DNA from: Xanthomonas hortorum
GTDB lineage: Bacteria > Pseudomonadota > Gammaproteobacteria > Xanthomonadales > Xanthomonadaceae
NCBI RefSeq assembly: GCF_024339125.1
Contig: NZ_CP101417.1
Coordinates: forward strand, 2,119,001 to 2,183,000
Length of the DNA stretch: 64,000 nucleotides
Direction of reading: 5' to 3'
This document shows positions 51,893 to 61,542 of the stretch, in pieces (within the stretch, counting starts at the first letter, position 1; the number at the start of each line of letters is the position of its first letter). A program made the translations under genes and the position numbers. The notes below the pieces were generated by a model. That model was not told the origin of the DNA. It saw nothing but the letters and a program-made list of their open reading frames with translations, and did not search any database.

Positions 51893-52630
51893 TTAGCGGG
51901 TACGAAGCGCTGCAAGCAGGCCTTCGATCGGGTGAAAACGAACATCCAGCTCGGCGAGCAACACGCTCTGCATGTCTTTGCGAAACACATCCAGCCAGCC
52001 ATCGGAGACTGCGCGTGAAGGGGGATCGCTATCGGCTGGCGAATGTTGGGTTTGCGCGGCATCGCGCAGACGCTCGAAATGTGTACCGAGCAGGCTCGGC
52101 ACGGTGTTCAACAAGCTCTGCTCGCGCGGGCTCAGGGTGAGTTCCATTGCCGCATCCACTTCGGCCAGCCGCGCCATCTCGCCGGATGTCAGCGCCAGCA
52201 TGTCGCGCAGACGGCCACGCAGATCGCCGGTGGCGGTGCGCATCGCGCGTTGCATGGCGAGGTAGTGCTGCCGGAAGGGGGCGTAGTCGGGCATTGGGGC
52301 AGGCGCGTTGAGATCGGCGGCATTGCGCGCCTCGGCACGCAAACGCACGACCAGCGCATCCAGATCGGCCACGCTGCTGGTCGCCAACCCGGCGCGCACG
52401 CGGGCGCAGGCCTGGGCATCGGCAGGACGCGGCTCGGGGAGATCGTCGGTCTCGGGCAGCTTGCCATCCAGCGCCTTGGACACAGCCACCGCGCGCGTCC
52501 AGTCGATCCACTGGCTCAGCCGGTCGGCAAGCGCGTGGTTGGACTGGGCAACGTGGACGTCGCTGAGGCGAGCAAGCAGGCGAATGAACGCCGGGCCCGA
52601 GAGGGGCGCCCGTGGAGAAACTTTCGCCAT
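51893..52630 (-). CDS. DUF3348 protein
   Basis: About 245 aa from ATG 52630 (an ATG four codons upstream at 52642 is possible). Helical protein with LTLSPREQSLLNTVPSLLGTHFERLRDA and a C-terminal FRKDMQSVLLAELDVRFHPIEGLLAAL. First gene of the four-gene unit with DUF802, OmpA-like and DUF2894 proteins; the ten-base gap to the next start supports co-transcription. Function unknown. Confidence 0.85.
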   Translation of the reverse strand: MAKVSPRAPLSGPAFIRLLARLSDVHVAQSNHALADRLSQWIDWTRAVAVSKALDGKLPETDDLPEPRPADAQACARVRAGLATSSVADLDALVVRLRAEARNAADLNAPAPMPDYAPFRQHYLAMQRAMRTATGDLRGRLRDMLALTSGEMARLAEVDAAMELTLSPREQSLLNTVPSLLGTHFERLRDAAQTQHSPADSDPPSRAVSDGWLDVFRKDMQSVLLAELDVRFHPIEGLLAALRTR

Positions 52631-52879
52631 TCTTCCGATCAAAGACCGCGCATTTTACACGGGAATGTGCGCCATTCGGCGCTTTGCATGGCAGTTGCGG
52701 GCCTGCCCGCAGGGCCGACCCTGGCGGCATTCAGCCGGCCTGGTGTGAGGGAGCGAAAGGGACTTCGGCGCGCACTGTTGCGTCAGACCGGGCGCGCAGC
52801 ACCCAACGACAGGGCCGTCTGCGGCGGTATCCGGCTCGGCACGCTTTCGTGGCCACGCGCATCGAGCGAAACCACAGCT

Positions 52880-52903
52880 GCGGGCCAGATGCGCCTGGCC
52901 CGC
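52880..52903 (-). terminator. Stem-loop downstream of the MFS gene
   Basis: GCGGGCCAG pairs with CTGGCCCGC across a 6-base loop, 12 bases after the MFS stop. No T run follows, so terminator activity is likely but not certain. Confidence 0.45.
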
Positions 52904-52914
52904 AACACCCTCCT

Positions 52915-54114
52915 TCAACGCCGGGCGCGATGCACCAACGGAATCAGCACCACGCCCAGCAGCGCCACCGCAGCGGCCACATAACCGATGCTGCCCAGCC
53001 CCCAGGCCGGAATCACCAGCCCGCCGATGATCGCGCCGATGCCGATGCCGGCATTGGCCGCCGACACATTGGTGGTGCCGGCCAGCGCCTGCGAATGGGT
53101 CACCGAGTTCATCACCCGCACCTGGCTGATCGGAAACAGCGCGGTATAGGCAATGCCCCAGACCGCCAGGGTCAGAGAGAGCAGCACCCCGGTCTTGGCG
53201 AGCGGCACGCACAACGCCATGCCCAGCGCGAGCAGCAGCAGGAACACCGCGGTGGCGCGCAGCGGCGAGCGATCCACCACCCGGCCGCCGAGCCAATTGC
53301 CGATCAGACCGATCGCGCCAAAGCCCATCAGCCACCAGCCCACGTTCGCCGCCGGCACGCCCACGCTGCGTTCCAGTAGGTCGGCCAGATAGGTGTAGGC
53401 GGTGAACATGGCGGTGAAGACCACGACCGACAGCGCCACATTGGCCAGAAAAAAGCGCTCGGTGAAGATGCCGGCCTGCTGGCGCAGATTCACCCGTGCG
53501 CTGCGGGCCACCGTCGGCATCCACACCGCCAGCGCGGCGGCCATCGCCAGCGACAGGGCGGCCAGAATCCAGAACGCGCCGCGCCAGCCGATGCTGTTGG
53601 CCGCCACCGTGCCCAGCGGAATGCCGAACAACAACGCCGCCGAAATGCCCAGATACACCCGCGATACCGCGCGCCCGGCGTGCCGCGGCCCGGCCAGTTG
53701 CCCGGCGGTCTCGCTGGCGGTGCCCCAGAACACCGGCAATGCCAGCGCCGGGATAAAACGCGCGAAGGCCAGCACCCAGATGTTGGGCGCCAAGGCGGCC
53801 ACCGCGTTGGAGACCGCAAATACCAGCAGGATCGCGATAAACAGGCGCTTGCGATCCACGTGCGACAGCCACGCGGTCAGCGGCGGGCCGAACAGCATCA
53901 CGGTGAAGGCGAACAGCGTCACCAGCTGGCCGGCGGCGGAAATGGAAATTTCCATATCGCGCGCAAGGCCGGGCAGCAGCCCGACGATCAGGTATTCGGT
54001 GGTGACGATCACGAACGCGGCAAACGCCAGGATGAAGATCGCCAGCCCGCTGCGCGTGGTGGCCGGCGCGTTGGTGGCAGACGCGGTGGACGTGGTGGAA
54101 CGGACAGCAGACAT
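52915..54114 (-). CDS. MFS efflux transporter (DHA1 type)
   Basis: A 399-aa protein with twelve hydrophobic segments. N-terminal FAAFVIVTTEYLIVGLLPGLARDMEIS is typical for the arabinose/chloramphenicol efflux group; motif A-like region GPPLTAWLSHVDRKRLF follows helix 2. Divergent from a LysR regulator (104 bases between starts), which probably controls it in response to the exported compound. Confidence 0.93.
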   Translation of the reverse strand: MSAVRSTTSTASATNAPATTRSGLAIFILAFAAFVIVTTEYLIVGLLPGLARDMEISISAAGQLVTLFAFTVMLFGPPLTAWLSHVDRKRLFIAILLVFAVSNAVAALAPNIWVLAFARFIPALALPVFWGTASETAGQLAGPRHAGRAVSRVYLGISAALLFGIPLGTVAANSIGWRGAFWILAALSLAMAAALAVWMPTVARSARVNLRQQAGIFTERFFLANVALSVVVFTAMFTAYTYLADLLERSVGVPAANVGWWLMGFGAIGLIGNWLGGRVVDRSPLRATAVFLLLLALGMALCVPLAKTGVLLSLTLAVWGIAYTALFPISQVRVMNSVTHSQALAGTTNVSAANAGIGIGAIIGGLVIPAWGLGSIGYVAAAVALLGVVLIPLVHRARR

Positions 54115-54217
54115 GGCATGCGCCGCAGTGTGGGCTGGCCATGATAGGAAAGAATTAAAGTCGTATATCGGGAGTATTTTCCGTACATTGCGGACTTCAG
54201 TTCTTCAATGTGCCGTC

Positions 54218-55129
54218 ATGCATCCTTCCGAACGCGTCAAAGGCATCGACATTTTCGTCAGCGCCGCCGATGCCGGCAGCTTCACCGCCGCCGCCGAGCG
54301 GCTCAGCCTGACCAGCTCGGCAGTGGGCAAGGCCATTGCCCGCCTGGAAGCACGCCTGGGCGTGCGCCTGTTCGCGCGCACCACCCGGCGTCTGGCGCTG
54401 ACCGATGCCGGCGCGGCGTTCTACCGGGTCTGCGTCAAGGTGCTCGACGAGCTGGAAGAGGCCGAGCACGTACTGCGCGCCGAAGGCCAGGCGCCCACCG
54501 GCCGGCTGCGGCTGGACCTGCCGGTGAGCTTCGGCCGGCGCAAGGTGTTGCCGGTGTTGCTGCCGTTCTTCCAGCGCTATCCCGGCCTGCAGCCAAGCAT
54601 TTCGTTCACCGATCGCTTCGTCGACATGGCCGAAGAAGGCATCGATATCGCAGTGCGCATCGGTGGGCCGGATCAGTGGCACAGCAGTCTGGGGCACCGT
54701 TACCTGGGCCATGAAAAACGCGTGTTCTGCGCCGCGCCGCAGTATCTGGCGCACCGTGGCACGCCCGACAGCATCGCTGCATTGCTGGCGCACGACGCGG
54801 TGCTGTACGGCAAGGCCGATGGGAGCAGTAGCCCGTGGTTGCTGCGGCATGGCGCAGGACCGGTGGAACAACGCGCGATGGACGCGCGGGTGGTGTTCGG
54901 CAATGCAGAAGCGCAGGTGGATGCGGTGGCGGCCGGGCTGGGCATCGCGCAACTGCCGACCTGGTTGATCGATCACCATCTGCAGCGCGGCAGCCTGGTC
55001 GCAGTGCTGCCGCAGTGCGACACCGAAGGCCTGCCGCTGCATCTGGTCTGGATGCGCGCGCGCCAGTTGTTGCCCAAGCTGAGCCGCTTGCTGGAATGTC
55101 TGCAGCAGGGCTTGCAGGATGCGGCGTGA
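54218..55129 (+). CDS. LysR family transcriptional regulator
   Basis: A 303-aa protein with winged helix FVSAADAGSFTAAAERLSLTSSAVGKAIARLEARL and an effector-binding domain (FTDRFVDMAEEGIDIAVRIGGP). Close in type to the regulator at 39167. Divergent from the MFS gene, its probable target. ATG 54218. Confidence 0.93.
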   Translation: MHPSERVKGIDIFVSAADAGSFTAAAERLSLTSSAVGKAIARLEARLGVRLFARTTRRLALTDAGAAFYRVCVKVLDELEEAEHVLRAEGQAPTGRLRLDLPVSFGRRKVLPVLLPFFQRYPGLQPSISFTDRFVDMAEEGIDIAVRIGGPDQWHSSLGHRYLGHEKRVFCAAPQYLAHRGTPDSIAALLAHDAVLYGKADGSSSPWLLRHGAGPVEQRAMDARVVFGNAEAQVDAVAAGLGIAQLPTWLIDHHLQRGSLVAVLPQCDTEGLPLHLVWMRARQLLPKLSRLLECLQQGLQDAA

Positions 55130-55410
55130 TGGCCGCGCGTGGCGAAGCCTGAGGCGTGCGCTGCATCGGGTTGTGCACCCTATGCATCCACGCGCGTTGG
55201 TTGCAGCGCAATTCTAAGATGCGCGTTGGTAAGAGCGTCGTTACACGCAGCAGCACGTTGCAGCACGCCAGATCGAGCCACTCACGCCGGTGTGCGCGTG
55301 CTCTCTAACCAATTCAGCTTAAAATCCGCTGTCTTGCGGTCGACCCTGTTTTGTAAGGTGAACGCGTGTAGGCTGCGGGCCGGGGACGACTCCCCAACGA
55401 GGTGACCGCA

Positions 55411-55623
55411 ATGGATCGCTCCGACATGCAAGTGTCCGATCTCATGGTCCTGGAGTTGCAAGGGTTCCACGATGCCTATGGCAATGGACCGGACTTCTGG
55501 GACGCGTATCAACGCATCATGACCAGTGCCGCGCAAGCCGGCGGCGACGTGATCGCGCTGGCCAATGAAATGGCGTCCCTGGCGCAGGGGCTTGGCGTGA
55601 TCAAGCACGCGCAGTTGCTGTAA
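55411..55623 (+). CDS. Small conserved-looking protein, 70 aa
   Basis: Starts MDRSDMQVSDLMVLELQGFHDAYG, acidic and helical, then FWDAYQRIMTSAAQAGGDVIALANEMASLAQGLGVIKHAQLL. GAGGTG lies nine bases before ATG 55411; a GTG nine bases upstream is an alternative. No family name is known to me. The 280 bases before it hold no gene. Confidence 0.6.
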   Translation: MDRSDMQVSDLMVLELQGFHDAYGNGPDFWDAYQRIMTSAAQAGGDVIALANEMASLAQGLGVIKHAQLL

Positions 55624-55802
55624 CTGCCGATTGCGTCGTTTGCCGGCGATGCCGGTTTGCCTGCCAGGCGCAGGCCGTTGTCGAAGCCGACGATGGCTGG
55701 CGCTGTTTCTTAGCCGACTGCTGTGTGCACGCAGCGCGCTATCCATCACCCGCATCCGGCATACAGCCACAGCGCAAGTGCGCTGCCGCTGCGACGCGTG
55801 GC

Positions 55803-56072
55803 TTACTTGACGTCGGTTGTTTTGGTTGTCTCTGTCGTTTCTTCAGACGCGTCGGTTGTCTTGACGGCCGGCTTTGCGGCGACGGCTGCAGCCGGTGCAG
55901 CGTCGGACTCGCCGCGCTTCTTGTCACGACGCAGCGGCGTGTCGCCCAGACGCTCGATCGCGCCACCGGACTGCTGAAACGCTTCCAGATCAGCAGCCAG
56001 GCGCTGTTCGGACAAGCGCGGCTTGCCTGGCTGATTGCTCACGGTCATCGACTGGCGGCGGGAATTATTCAT
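55803..56072 (-). CDS. Small low-complexity protein, 89 aa
   Basis: A charged first half (PRLSEQRLAADLEAFQQSGGAIERLGDTPLRR) and an Ala/Thr/Glu-rich second half. Ten bases upstream of its start is the stop of a cysteine-cluster protein on the same strand, so both may form an operon. Unknown function. Confidence 0.6.
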   Translation of the reverse strand: MNNSRRQSMTVSNQPGKPRLSEQRLAADLEAFQQSGGAIERLGDTPLRRDKKRGESDAAPAAAVAAKPAVKTTDASEETTETTKTTDVK

Positions 56073-56081
56073 CGCAAATCC

Positions 56082-56444
56082 TCATGCGTTGTAGAGCGTC
56101 AAGGGAATGCCCCGGCGGCGCTGATCGTCGTAGGTGGCACGCACGTCGCGGCAATACGGGCCGGACATGACGAAACGGCGGCAGATGGCCGGCCGTGTGT
56201 CGTAGATCGAGCAACACATGCGCGCAGCATCGATGGCCACGCACCAGCCTTCCTCGTCACGCGCCATCACGTGCCAGCCTTGCGGCGTCACGGTGGTCAG
56301 ATGGTTTGGAATGCGGTCGGTTGAGTCGACCATGACGGTGAGCCGGCAACAGACGGCGTCGCAGCGTTCGCAGAGATTCTTGATGGAGAAGGCCAGATAG
56401 TAGTGAAGGCGACACCGGGCTCCGGCCGCCTCTGCACCATACAC
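56082..56444 (-). CDS. YkgJ-type cysteine cluster protein
   Basis: Up to 120 aa. Cysteine pattern CERCDAVCC near residue 25, then MCCSIYDTRPAICRRF, as in the YkgJ/UPF0153 zinc- or iron-chelating family. The start is uncertain; a shorter form beginning just before the CxxC block would also fit. Neighbour of the small gene at 55803. Confidence 0.8.
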   Translation of the reverse strand: MYGAEAAGARCRLHYYLAFSIKNLCERCDAVCCRLTVMVDSTDRIPNHLTTVTPQGWHVMARDEEGWCVAIDAARMCCSIYDTRPAICRRFVMSGPYCRDVRATYDDQRRRGIPLTLYNA

Positions 56445-56617
56445 CCTGGGCGTGCCGGGGTGTGAACCGTGCCCTCGGATTCGCTTTGCATGGCTTGGAG
56501 GTTACGCCGAGGCGCAGGCGATGCAGGCGCGCAGCGCAGCGGGCTTGTGGAATGCGTTGCCTTTGTCGCCTCGATGCGAAGACCGCTTTCACCTGCGTCA
56601 TCGCTGCGTCGCCGTAG

Positions 56618-56824
<207 letters not shown>

Positions 56825-56902
56825 TCCGCATCCCAAACGAGTGAGATAGACAAGCGGCGCACGCATCGATTGCGCCGCTTGTGTTTGCCTGTTCGCCAAT
56901 GG

Positions 56903-58066
56903 TTACGGCGTCAGCACGACCTTGCGGCAATCGTCCTGCTTCTTGTCGAACAATTCGTAGCCGCGCGCTGCGTCGGCCAACGGCATGCGATGCGAAATGA
57001 TCGCGCTCGGCTTGAGGTCGCCGTTGCCGATATGTTCCAGCAACTGCGGCATATGTTTTTGCACATGGGTCTGGCCCATCTTGAAGGTGAGCCCCTTGTC
57101 GAACGCATCGCCGAACAGGAAAGCGTGGATGAAGCCGGCATACACGCCCGGCACGCTGACCACGCCGCAACGACGCGTTGCCGCGATGCATTGCCGGATC
57201 GCCACACCGCTGCTGCCTTCCAGCTTCAAGGTGGTCAGTGCGGTTTCTACCGCGCTGCCTTCGGCCTCGAAGCCCACCGCTTCGATACTGGCATCCACGC
57301 CGCGGCCATCGGTCTGCGAGACGATCACATCGGCCGGGTCGTCGATCTCGTCGAAGTTGATCGGGATGACGCCATACGCCTTGGAGGCGAAGTCGAGCCG
57401 ATACGCGTGGCGGTCGACCATGAAGATACGTTCGGCACCCAGCATGCGGCAGCACGCTGCGGCCATCAGACCGACCGGGCCGGCGCCGAAGATGGCCACG
57501 GTGGAGCCTTGTTTGACGCCGGCATCGACCACGGCTTGATAACCGGTGGGCAAGATGTCGGACAGGAACAACACCTGCTCGTCATGCAGGACATCGGGCA
57601 CCACCAGCGGCCCGACGTTGGCCTTGGGCACACGCACGTATTCGGCCTGCCCGCCCGACAGACCACCGTAGAGATGGCTGAAGCCGAACAAGGCCGCCGG
57701 TGGGCGCATGTCCTTGTGATTCAATGCCGCGCCCTTGCCGGTGTTGGTGGTTTCGCACGCGGAAAATTCCTGCAGCGCGCAATGGAAGCAGCGCCCGCAG
57801 GCGACCACGAACGGAATCACCACACGGTCGCCGGGTTTGACTGCAGTGACATCGGGGCCAACGTCTTCGACGATGCCCATGAATTCATGGCCGAGAATGT
57901 CGCCATGGCGCAGATCGGGAATCTTGCCGCGATACAGATGCAGATCCGAGCCGCAGATGGCGGTTGCGGTGACGCGCAGGATCAGATCGTCGCGTTCGAC
58001 AAGAACCGGATCCGGCACGGTTTCAACCCGGACATCGCGTGAGCCGTGATAGTTGAGGGCAAGCAT
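56903..58066 (-). CDS. Zinc-dependent alcohol dehydrogenase
   Basis: A 387-aa medium-chain dehydrogenase. Catalytic zinc ligands are in [11 protein letters not shown] (Cys, Asp) and [12 protein letters not shown] (His, Glu). The structural-zinc-type cysteines are in [16 protein letters not shown], and the NAD-binding loop is [14 protein letters not shown]. The layout resembles the glutathione-independent formaldehyde dehydrogenase subgroup. Substrate not determined from sequence. Single gene; ATG at 58066 with GGGAG upstream. Confidence 0.93.
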   Translation of the reverse strand: MLALNYHGSRDVRVETVPDPVLVERDDLILRVTATAICGSDLHLYRGKIPDLRHGDILGHEFMGIVEDVGPDVTAVKPGDRVVIPFVVACGRCFHCALQEFSACETTNTGKGAALNHKDMRPPAALFGFSHLYGGLSGGQAEYVRVPKANVGPLVVPDVLHDEQVLFLSDILPTGYQAVVDAGVKQGSTVAIFGAGPVGLMAAACCRMLGAERIFMVDRHAYRLDFASKAYGVIPINFDEIDDPADVIVSQTDGRGVDASIEAVGFEAEGSAVETALTTLKLEGSSGVAIRQCIAATRRCGVVSVPGVYAGFIHAFLFGDAFDKGLTFKMGQTHVQKHMPQLLEHIGNGDLKPSAIISHRMPLADAARGYELFDKKQDDCRKVVLTP

Positions 58067-58326
58067 TGAGATCTCCCGAAAAGGCCGTCGATGCGCGGCA
58101 ACATATGCAGTGTTCGTGCAGCATCGTTAAGCCCATCAGCACGCAGCGTGCGCATGGTGTGGACGCGTCCGATTGGCGACGCCGCGTTGATGCGCAAGTC
58201 ACGTCTGGATAACCCTCGCACTCGCACCCTGAGGTCACTCGTCAAATCGCTTGCAGTCATTCCACACATCGCGATGCGAACCCGACAATCAATGATCGCC
58301 AAGCAACGATCACTCAGGAGGCAGTA

Positions 58327-58971
58327 ATGGGACTTTTCAAGATGGTAACCGCCGGCGCCGTGGGCTATGTGGCATACAAGGCATGGCAGCGTCGTCAGGG
58401 CCAATCGACCGATGCGACCAGTGACACCAGCAGCGACCGCGACATTCAACAGACCACGTTGACCGGACCTGCCGCAAAGAGCGCAACGCCACCGCATGGC
58501 GACCCGCTACGCACCGACGCCAACATCTCCACCGATCGCAAGCAGGCATTGGGCGCACTGGTCATCTTCAACGAGCAGGAGCGCACGCTGGCGCAACTGG
58601 CTGTGGTGAAGGGCATCGGCGGCGAATCGCTGCAGTTCGCACGCAAGATGGATGAAGCCCACAGCGCCGCGCTGACCGACCTCAGCCGTTTTGCGCCGGA
58701 CCGCAATGGCACCCTGGCGCAAGCCGCATCCGCGCGTGCGGACGGCACCCGCAAGCGTCTGGACGGGTTGAACGGCAAGGAATTCGAAACGCAGTACCTG
58801 CAGGCCAGCGTGACCAGCCATGAGCAGGCGCTGGCACTGCTGGATACGCAATTGAGCAGCGAGCCGGGGTCGAGCGACTTGGGCAAGGAACTGCAGCGCA
58901 CACGTAATACCATCGCCGAGCATCTGGACCATGCCAAGGCCCTCAGTGCTAAGCAGACCCAGCAGCACTGA
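58327..58971 (+). CDS. DUF4142 (ferritin-like fold) protein
   Basis: A 214-aa protein. Short hydrophobic N-terminus (FKMVTAGAVGYVAYKAW), a linker of about 45 aa, then the DUF4142 helical domain (ALGALVIFNEQERTLAQLAVVKG; LQFARKMDEAHSAALTDLSRF; YLQASVTSHEQALALLDTQL). AGGAGG precedes ATG 58327. DUF4142 proteins are often stress-linked; function unknown. Confidence 0.82.
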   Translation: MGLFKMVTAGAVGYVAYKAWQRRQGQSTDATSDTSSDRDIQQTTLTGPAAKSATPPHGDPLRTDANISTDRKQALGALVIFNEQERTLAQLAVVKGIGGESLQFARKMDEAHSAALTDLSRFAPDRNGTLAQAASARADGTRKRLDGLNGKEFETQYLQASVTSHEQALALLDTQLSSEPGSSDLGKELQRTRNTIAEHLDHAKALSAKQTQQH

Positions 58972-59558
58972 GAGAAGTAACTGAGAGAAGTAAGCGGCTG
59001 CGTAGTCGGCAGGTGGACGAGAGCGTTGCCCGATGTGGGATGTATCACTTCGTACATTCTTATCTCAATAAGAATTTTTTTCGCGACCAGTTCACAGATG
59101 TCGGCCACGCTTTATGAGCCATTTTAAAGCCCTCAAAATTGTGATGTTCGATGATGGTCTCGGGCGGTCAGCTTACGTAACGGGCAATGTGTTTATTGGC
59201 GCGAGTATCGAATTCCGAACTGATCATCGCGCAGCGCAGAAGAGACAGGCAGCCAGGGCTGCCTGTCTTTGTTTGAAGCGTGGCGCGGCTGCGCGCTGTA
59301 GCCACTCTTTTCATGCGCGTCGTCGGCTCAATCAATCGATCATTTCGTTGTGCTATCGCATCGCGAGCGGAGGATCGGTAGCGCAGATGTGAGAAGACGC
59401 CGAGTGCTGCATTAGGCCATTCGACGAGTGAATGTAGGGGCCTGAGGTGTTATCCCCTGCGGCGCCTGCCGTGTGGAGAAAGCGTGCAGGCCATCTTCAC
59501 AGCAACGTACTTTCTACGCGCAAACATTGCTCTTCGACTTAGCCGCGCGAGGTGTCTC
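58972..59558. other. Intergenic region, no gene supported
   Basis: About 590 bases with no convincing gene. A short frame at 59114-59392 has no ribosome site and no recognisable product. An AT-rich patch near 59060-59090 could hold a promoter. Confidence 0.5.
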
Positions 59559-59855
59559 ATGCATGCAGTTTCGGTACATCGCAACTTCGATGTACAACAC
59601 GCCGATGTACAAAGCGAATTAACGTATTGGAGGGACCAGCACCGGCGCGGCCAGCTCGGTTATCACCCCTTCGATGGCATCCCGGAAGGCACGGTGCGCG
59701 CAGTCTGCAAGGCCTACAACGCGCAGACTGACTTGACCGAACCGCAAGCGATCAAGGCGGCGCGCGAGGCGCTGTGCCTGACGCCGGGTTCGACCAATGC
59801 GGCCCTTGCCGACTGGCTGGCGCCGCGCTGCCTGCGGCATCTGCGCAGCGCGTAG
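59559..59855 (+). CDS. Small conserved-looking protein, 98 aa
   Basis: Starts MHAVSVHRNFDVQ; core YWRDQHRRGQLGYHPFDGIPEGTVRAVCKAYNAQTDLTEPQAIKAAREAL. A soluble, helical protein. ATG 59559 was chosen over an upstream in-frame start at 59484 because the intervening sequence lacks protein character. No family recognised. Confidence 0.6.
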   Translation: MHAVSVHRNFDVQHADVQSELTYWRDQHRRGQLGYHPFDGIPEGTVRAVCKAYNAQTDLTEPQAIKAAREALCLTPGSTNAALADWLAPRCLRHLRSA

Positions 59856-60132
59856 TCGGCGCACCGAGACGGGTCAGCGGACGCGGGCAAGGATGCCGAA
59901 CGCACCAAAGCGGAGCGACCGCATCGACGTTACAGGCGTTCGAGTGCAGCCCATGCTGTCGCATGCCTACACGCTTGCTACTTGGCACGTCGTGAAGCGT
60001 TAAGTGGAAGCACCACGCACTGACCTACACATCAGTCTCGACCATACGATCACTACGACGATCGTCAGGTTCGTCACCATGTTAGTGCCGCCGTAGACGC
60101 ATCTTCGCTCTCTCGGCACCAGGGAGATTCCT

Positions 60133-61542
60133 GTGGAAGCGCTGCTGTTATCCCGCATCCAGTTCGCCTTCGTCATCTCATTTCATGTGCTGTTCCCTGC
60201 CTTCACCATCGGCCTGGCGAATCTGCTGGGCTTTCTGGAATGGCGTTGGCTACGCACGCACGACGAGGGATGGAAGCGGCTGTATTTTTTCTGGTTGCGC
60301 ATCTTTGCCGTGTCCTTCGGCATGGGCGTGGTCAGCGGCATCGTGATGGCCTTCCAGTTCGGTGCCAACTGGCCAGAGCTCAGCCGCATTGCCGGTGGCG
60401 TGATCGGACCGCTACTGAGTTACGAAGTGCTCACAGCGTTTTTTCTGGAAGCGAGCTTCCTTGGCGTGATGTTGTTCGGCTGGGGCCGCGTGTCGGAGAA
60501 GCTGCACTTTTTTGCAACCTGCATGGTAGCGATCGGCACGCTGGTGTCCACGTTCTGGATCCTGTCGTCCAACAGTTGGCTGCATACACCACAGGGCTAT
60601 GCGATGGTCAACGGTATCGTGCATCCGGTGAGCTGGACGCAGATCATCTTCAACCCGTCGTTCCCCTATCGTCTGGTGCACATGGCGCTGGGCTCGTTCA
60701 TCACCACCTGCTTCGTGGTGGGCGGCGTGGCGGCCTACTACCTGCGCAAGGGCGTGCATCTGCCCGACGCTGCGCGCATGTTGCGGCTGTCGGTGGCCTT
60801 TGCCGCTATCGTGCTGCCTGTCCAGGTCATGGTTGGCGATCAGCATGGCCTCAACACGCTTGAACATCAGCCACTCAAGGTGGCAGCGATGGAAGCGCAC
60901 TGGTACAGCGAGCAAGCCGGCGCCGGCGTGCCGCTGGTGGTGTTTGCGCTACCCAACGCCGAGGCCGAGCGCAATGACTATGAAGTGGCGATCCCGCGGC
61001 TGGGCAGCGTGATCCTGACCCACAGCACCGATGGCGACATCACCCCGCTGACCTCGGTGCCACGCGATCAACGCCCGCCGGTCGCACCGGTGTTCTTTGC
61101 GTTCCGCATCATGGTCGGCCTGGGCATGGCGATGCTGTTGCTGTCCTGGGTTTCCGCCATCGCCTGGTGGCGGGGTCGGCTGCATTCAAAAGCGCTGGTC
61201 CTGGCCTGGAACCTGATGCTGCCGGCCGGCTTCATCGCCTTGGTCGCCGGTTGGTTCGTGACCGAGATCGGGCGACAACCGTGGGTGGTGTATGGGCTGC
61301 TGCGCACCGCCGACGCGATGGGCCCGCAATCGGCCGGGACCGTCGCAGTGTCGTTGCTGGTGTACGTGCTGGGCTACGCATTTGTATTTGGTTTCGGCAT
61401 TTTCTATCTCACCAAACTGGTCCGCGCCGGCCCGCAAGCCAGCCGCGATGGCCCGGATGTGGCCGGCGGCGAACATACCCCGGCACGTCCGTTGTCGGCT
61501 GTGGACACCGCACTGGAACAGGAGAACACACCATGGAACTGA
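60133..61542 (+). CDS. cydA: Cytochrome bd-type quinol oxidase subunit I
   Basis: A 469-aa protein with multiple membrane helices. The heme b595 ligand His18 is in FVISFHVLFP, the heme b558 ligand His is in YRLVHMALGSF, and the quinol-loop region (GDQHGLNTLEHQPLKVAAMEAHW) and GRQPWVVYGLLRT are conserved. The Q loop is of the short type, as in cyanide-insensitive oxidases (CioA), so either name could be used. Oxidises quinol and reduces O2 in the inner membrane with high affinity. The downstream subunit II overlaps by 10 bases. Confidence 0.96.
   Translation: MEALLLSRIQFAFVISFHVLFPAFTIGLANLLGFLEWRWLRTHDEGWKRLYFFWLRIFAVSFGMGVVSGIVMAFQFGANWPELSRIAGGVIGPLLSYEVLTAFFLEASFLGVMLFGWGRVSEKLHFFATCMVAIGTLVSTFWILSSNSWLHTPQGYAMVNGIVHPVSWTQIIFNPSFPYRLVHMALGSFITTCFVVGGVAAYYLRKGVHLPDAARMLRLSVAFAAIVLPVQVMVGDQHGLNTLEHQPLKVAAMEAHWYSEQAGAGVPLVVFALPNAEAERNDYEVAIPRLGSVILTHSTDGDITPLTSVPRDQRPPVAPVFFAFRIMVGLGMAMLLLSWVSAIAWWRGRLHSKALVLAWNLMLPAGFIALVAGWFVTEIGRQPWVVYGLLRTADAMGPQSAGTVAVSLLVYVLGYAFVFGFGIFYLTKLVRAGPQASRDGPDVAGGEHTPARPLSAVDTALEQENTPWN

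Noticed and set aside
49183..52140. 985-codon plus-strand frame opposite the DUF802 gene
   Set aside because: Its composition mirrors the repeats of the minus-strand coiled coil and it has no recognisable motif.
47901..52630. Zorya defence system
   Set aside because: ZorA/ZorB-like architecture is present, but no ZorC, ZorD helicase or ZorE nuclease is nearby, and the DUF3348/DUF2894 partners point to a different, backbone-type operon.
59114..59392. 92-codon plus-strand frame
   Set aside because: No ribosome site, and its composition is like random GC-rich DNA.
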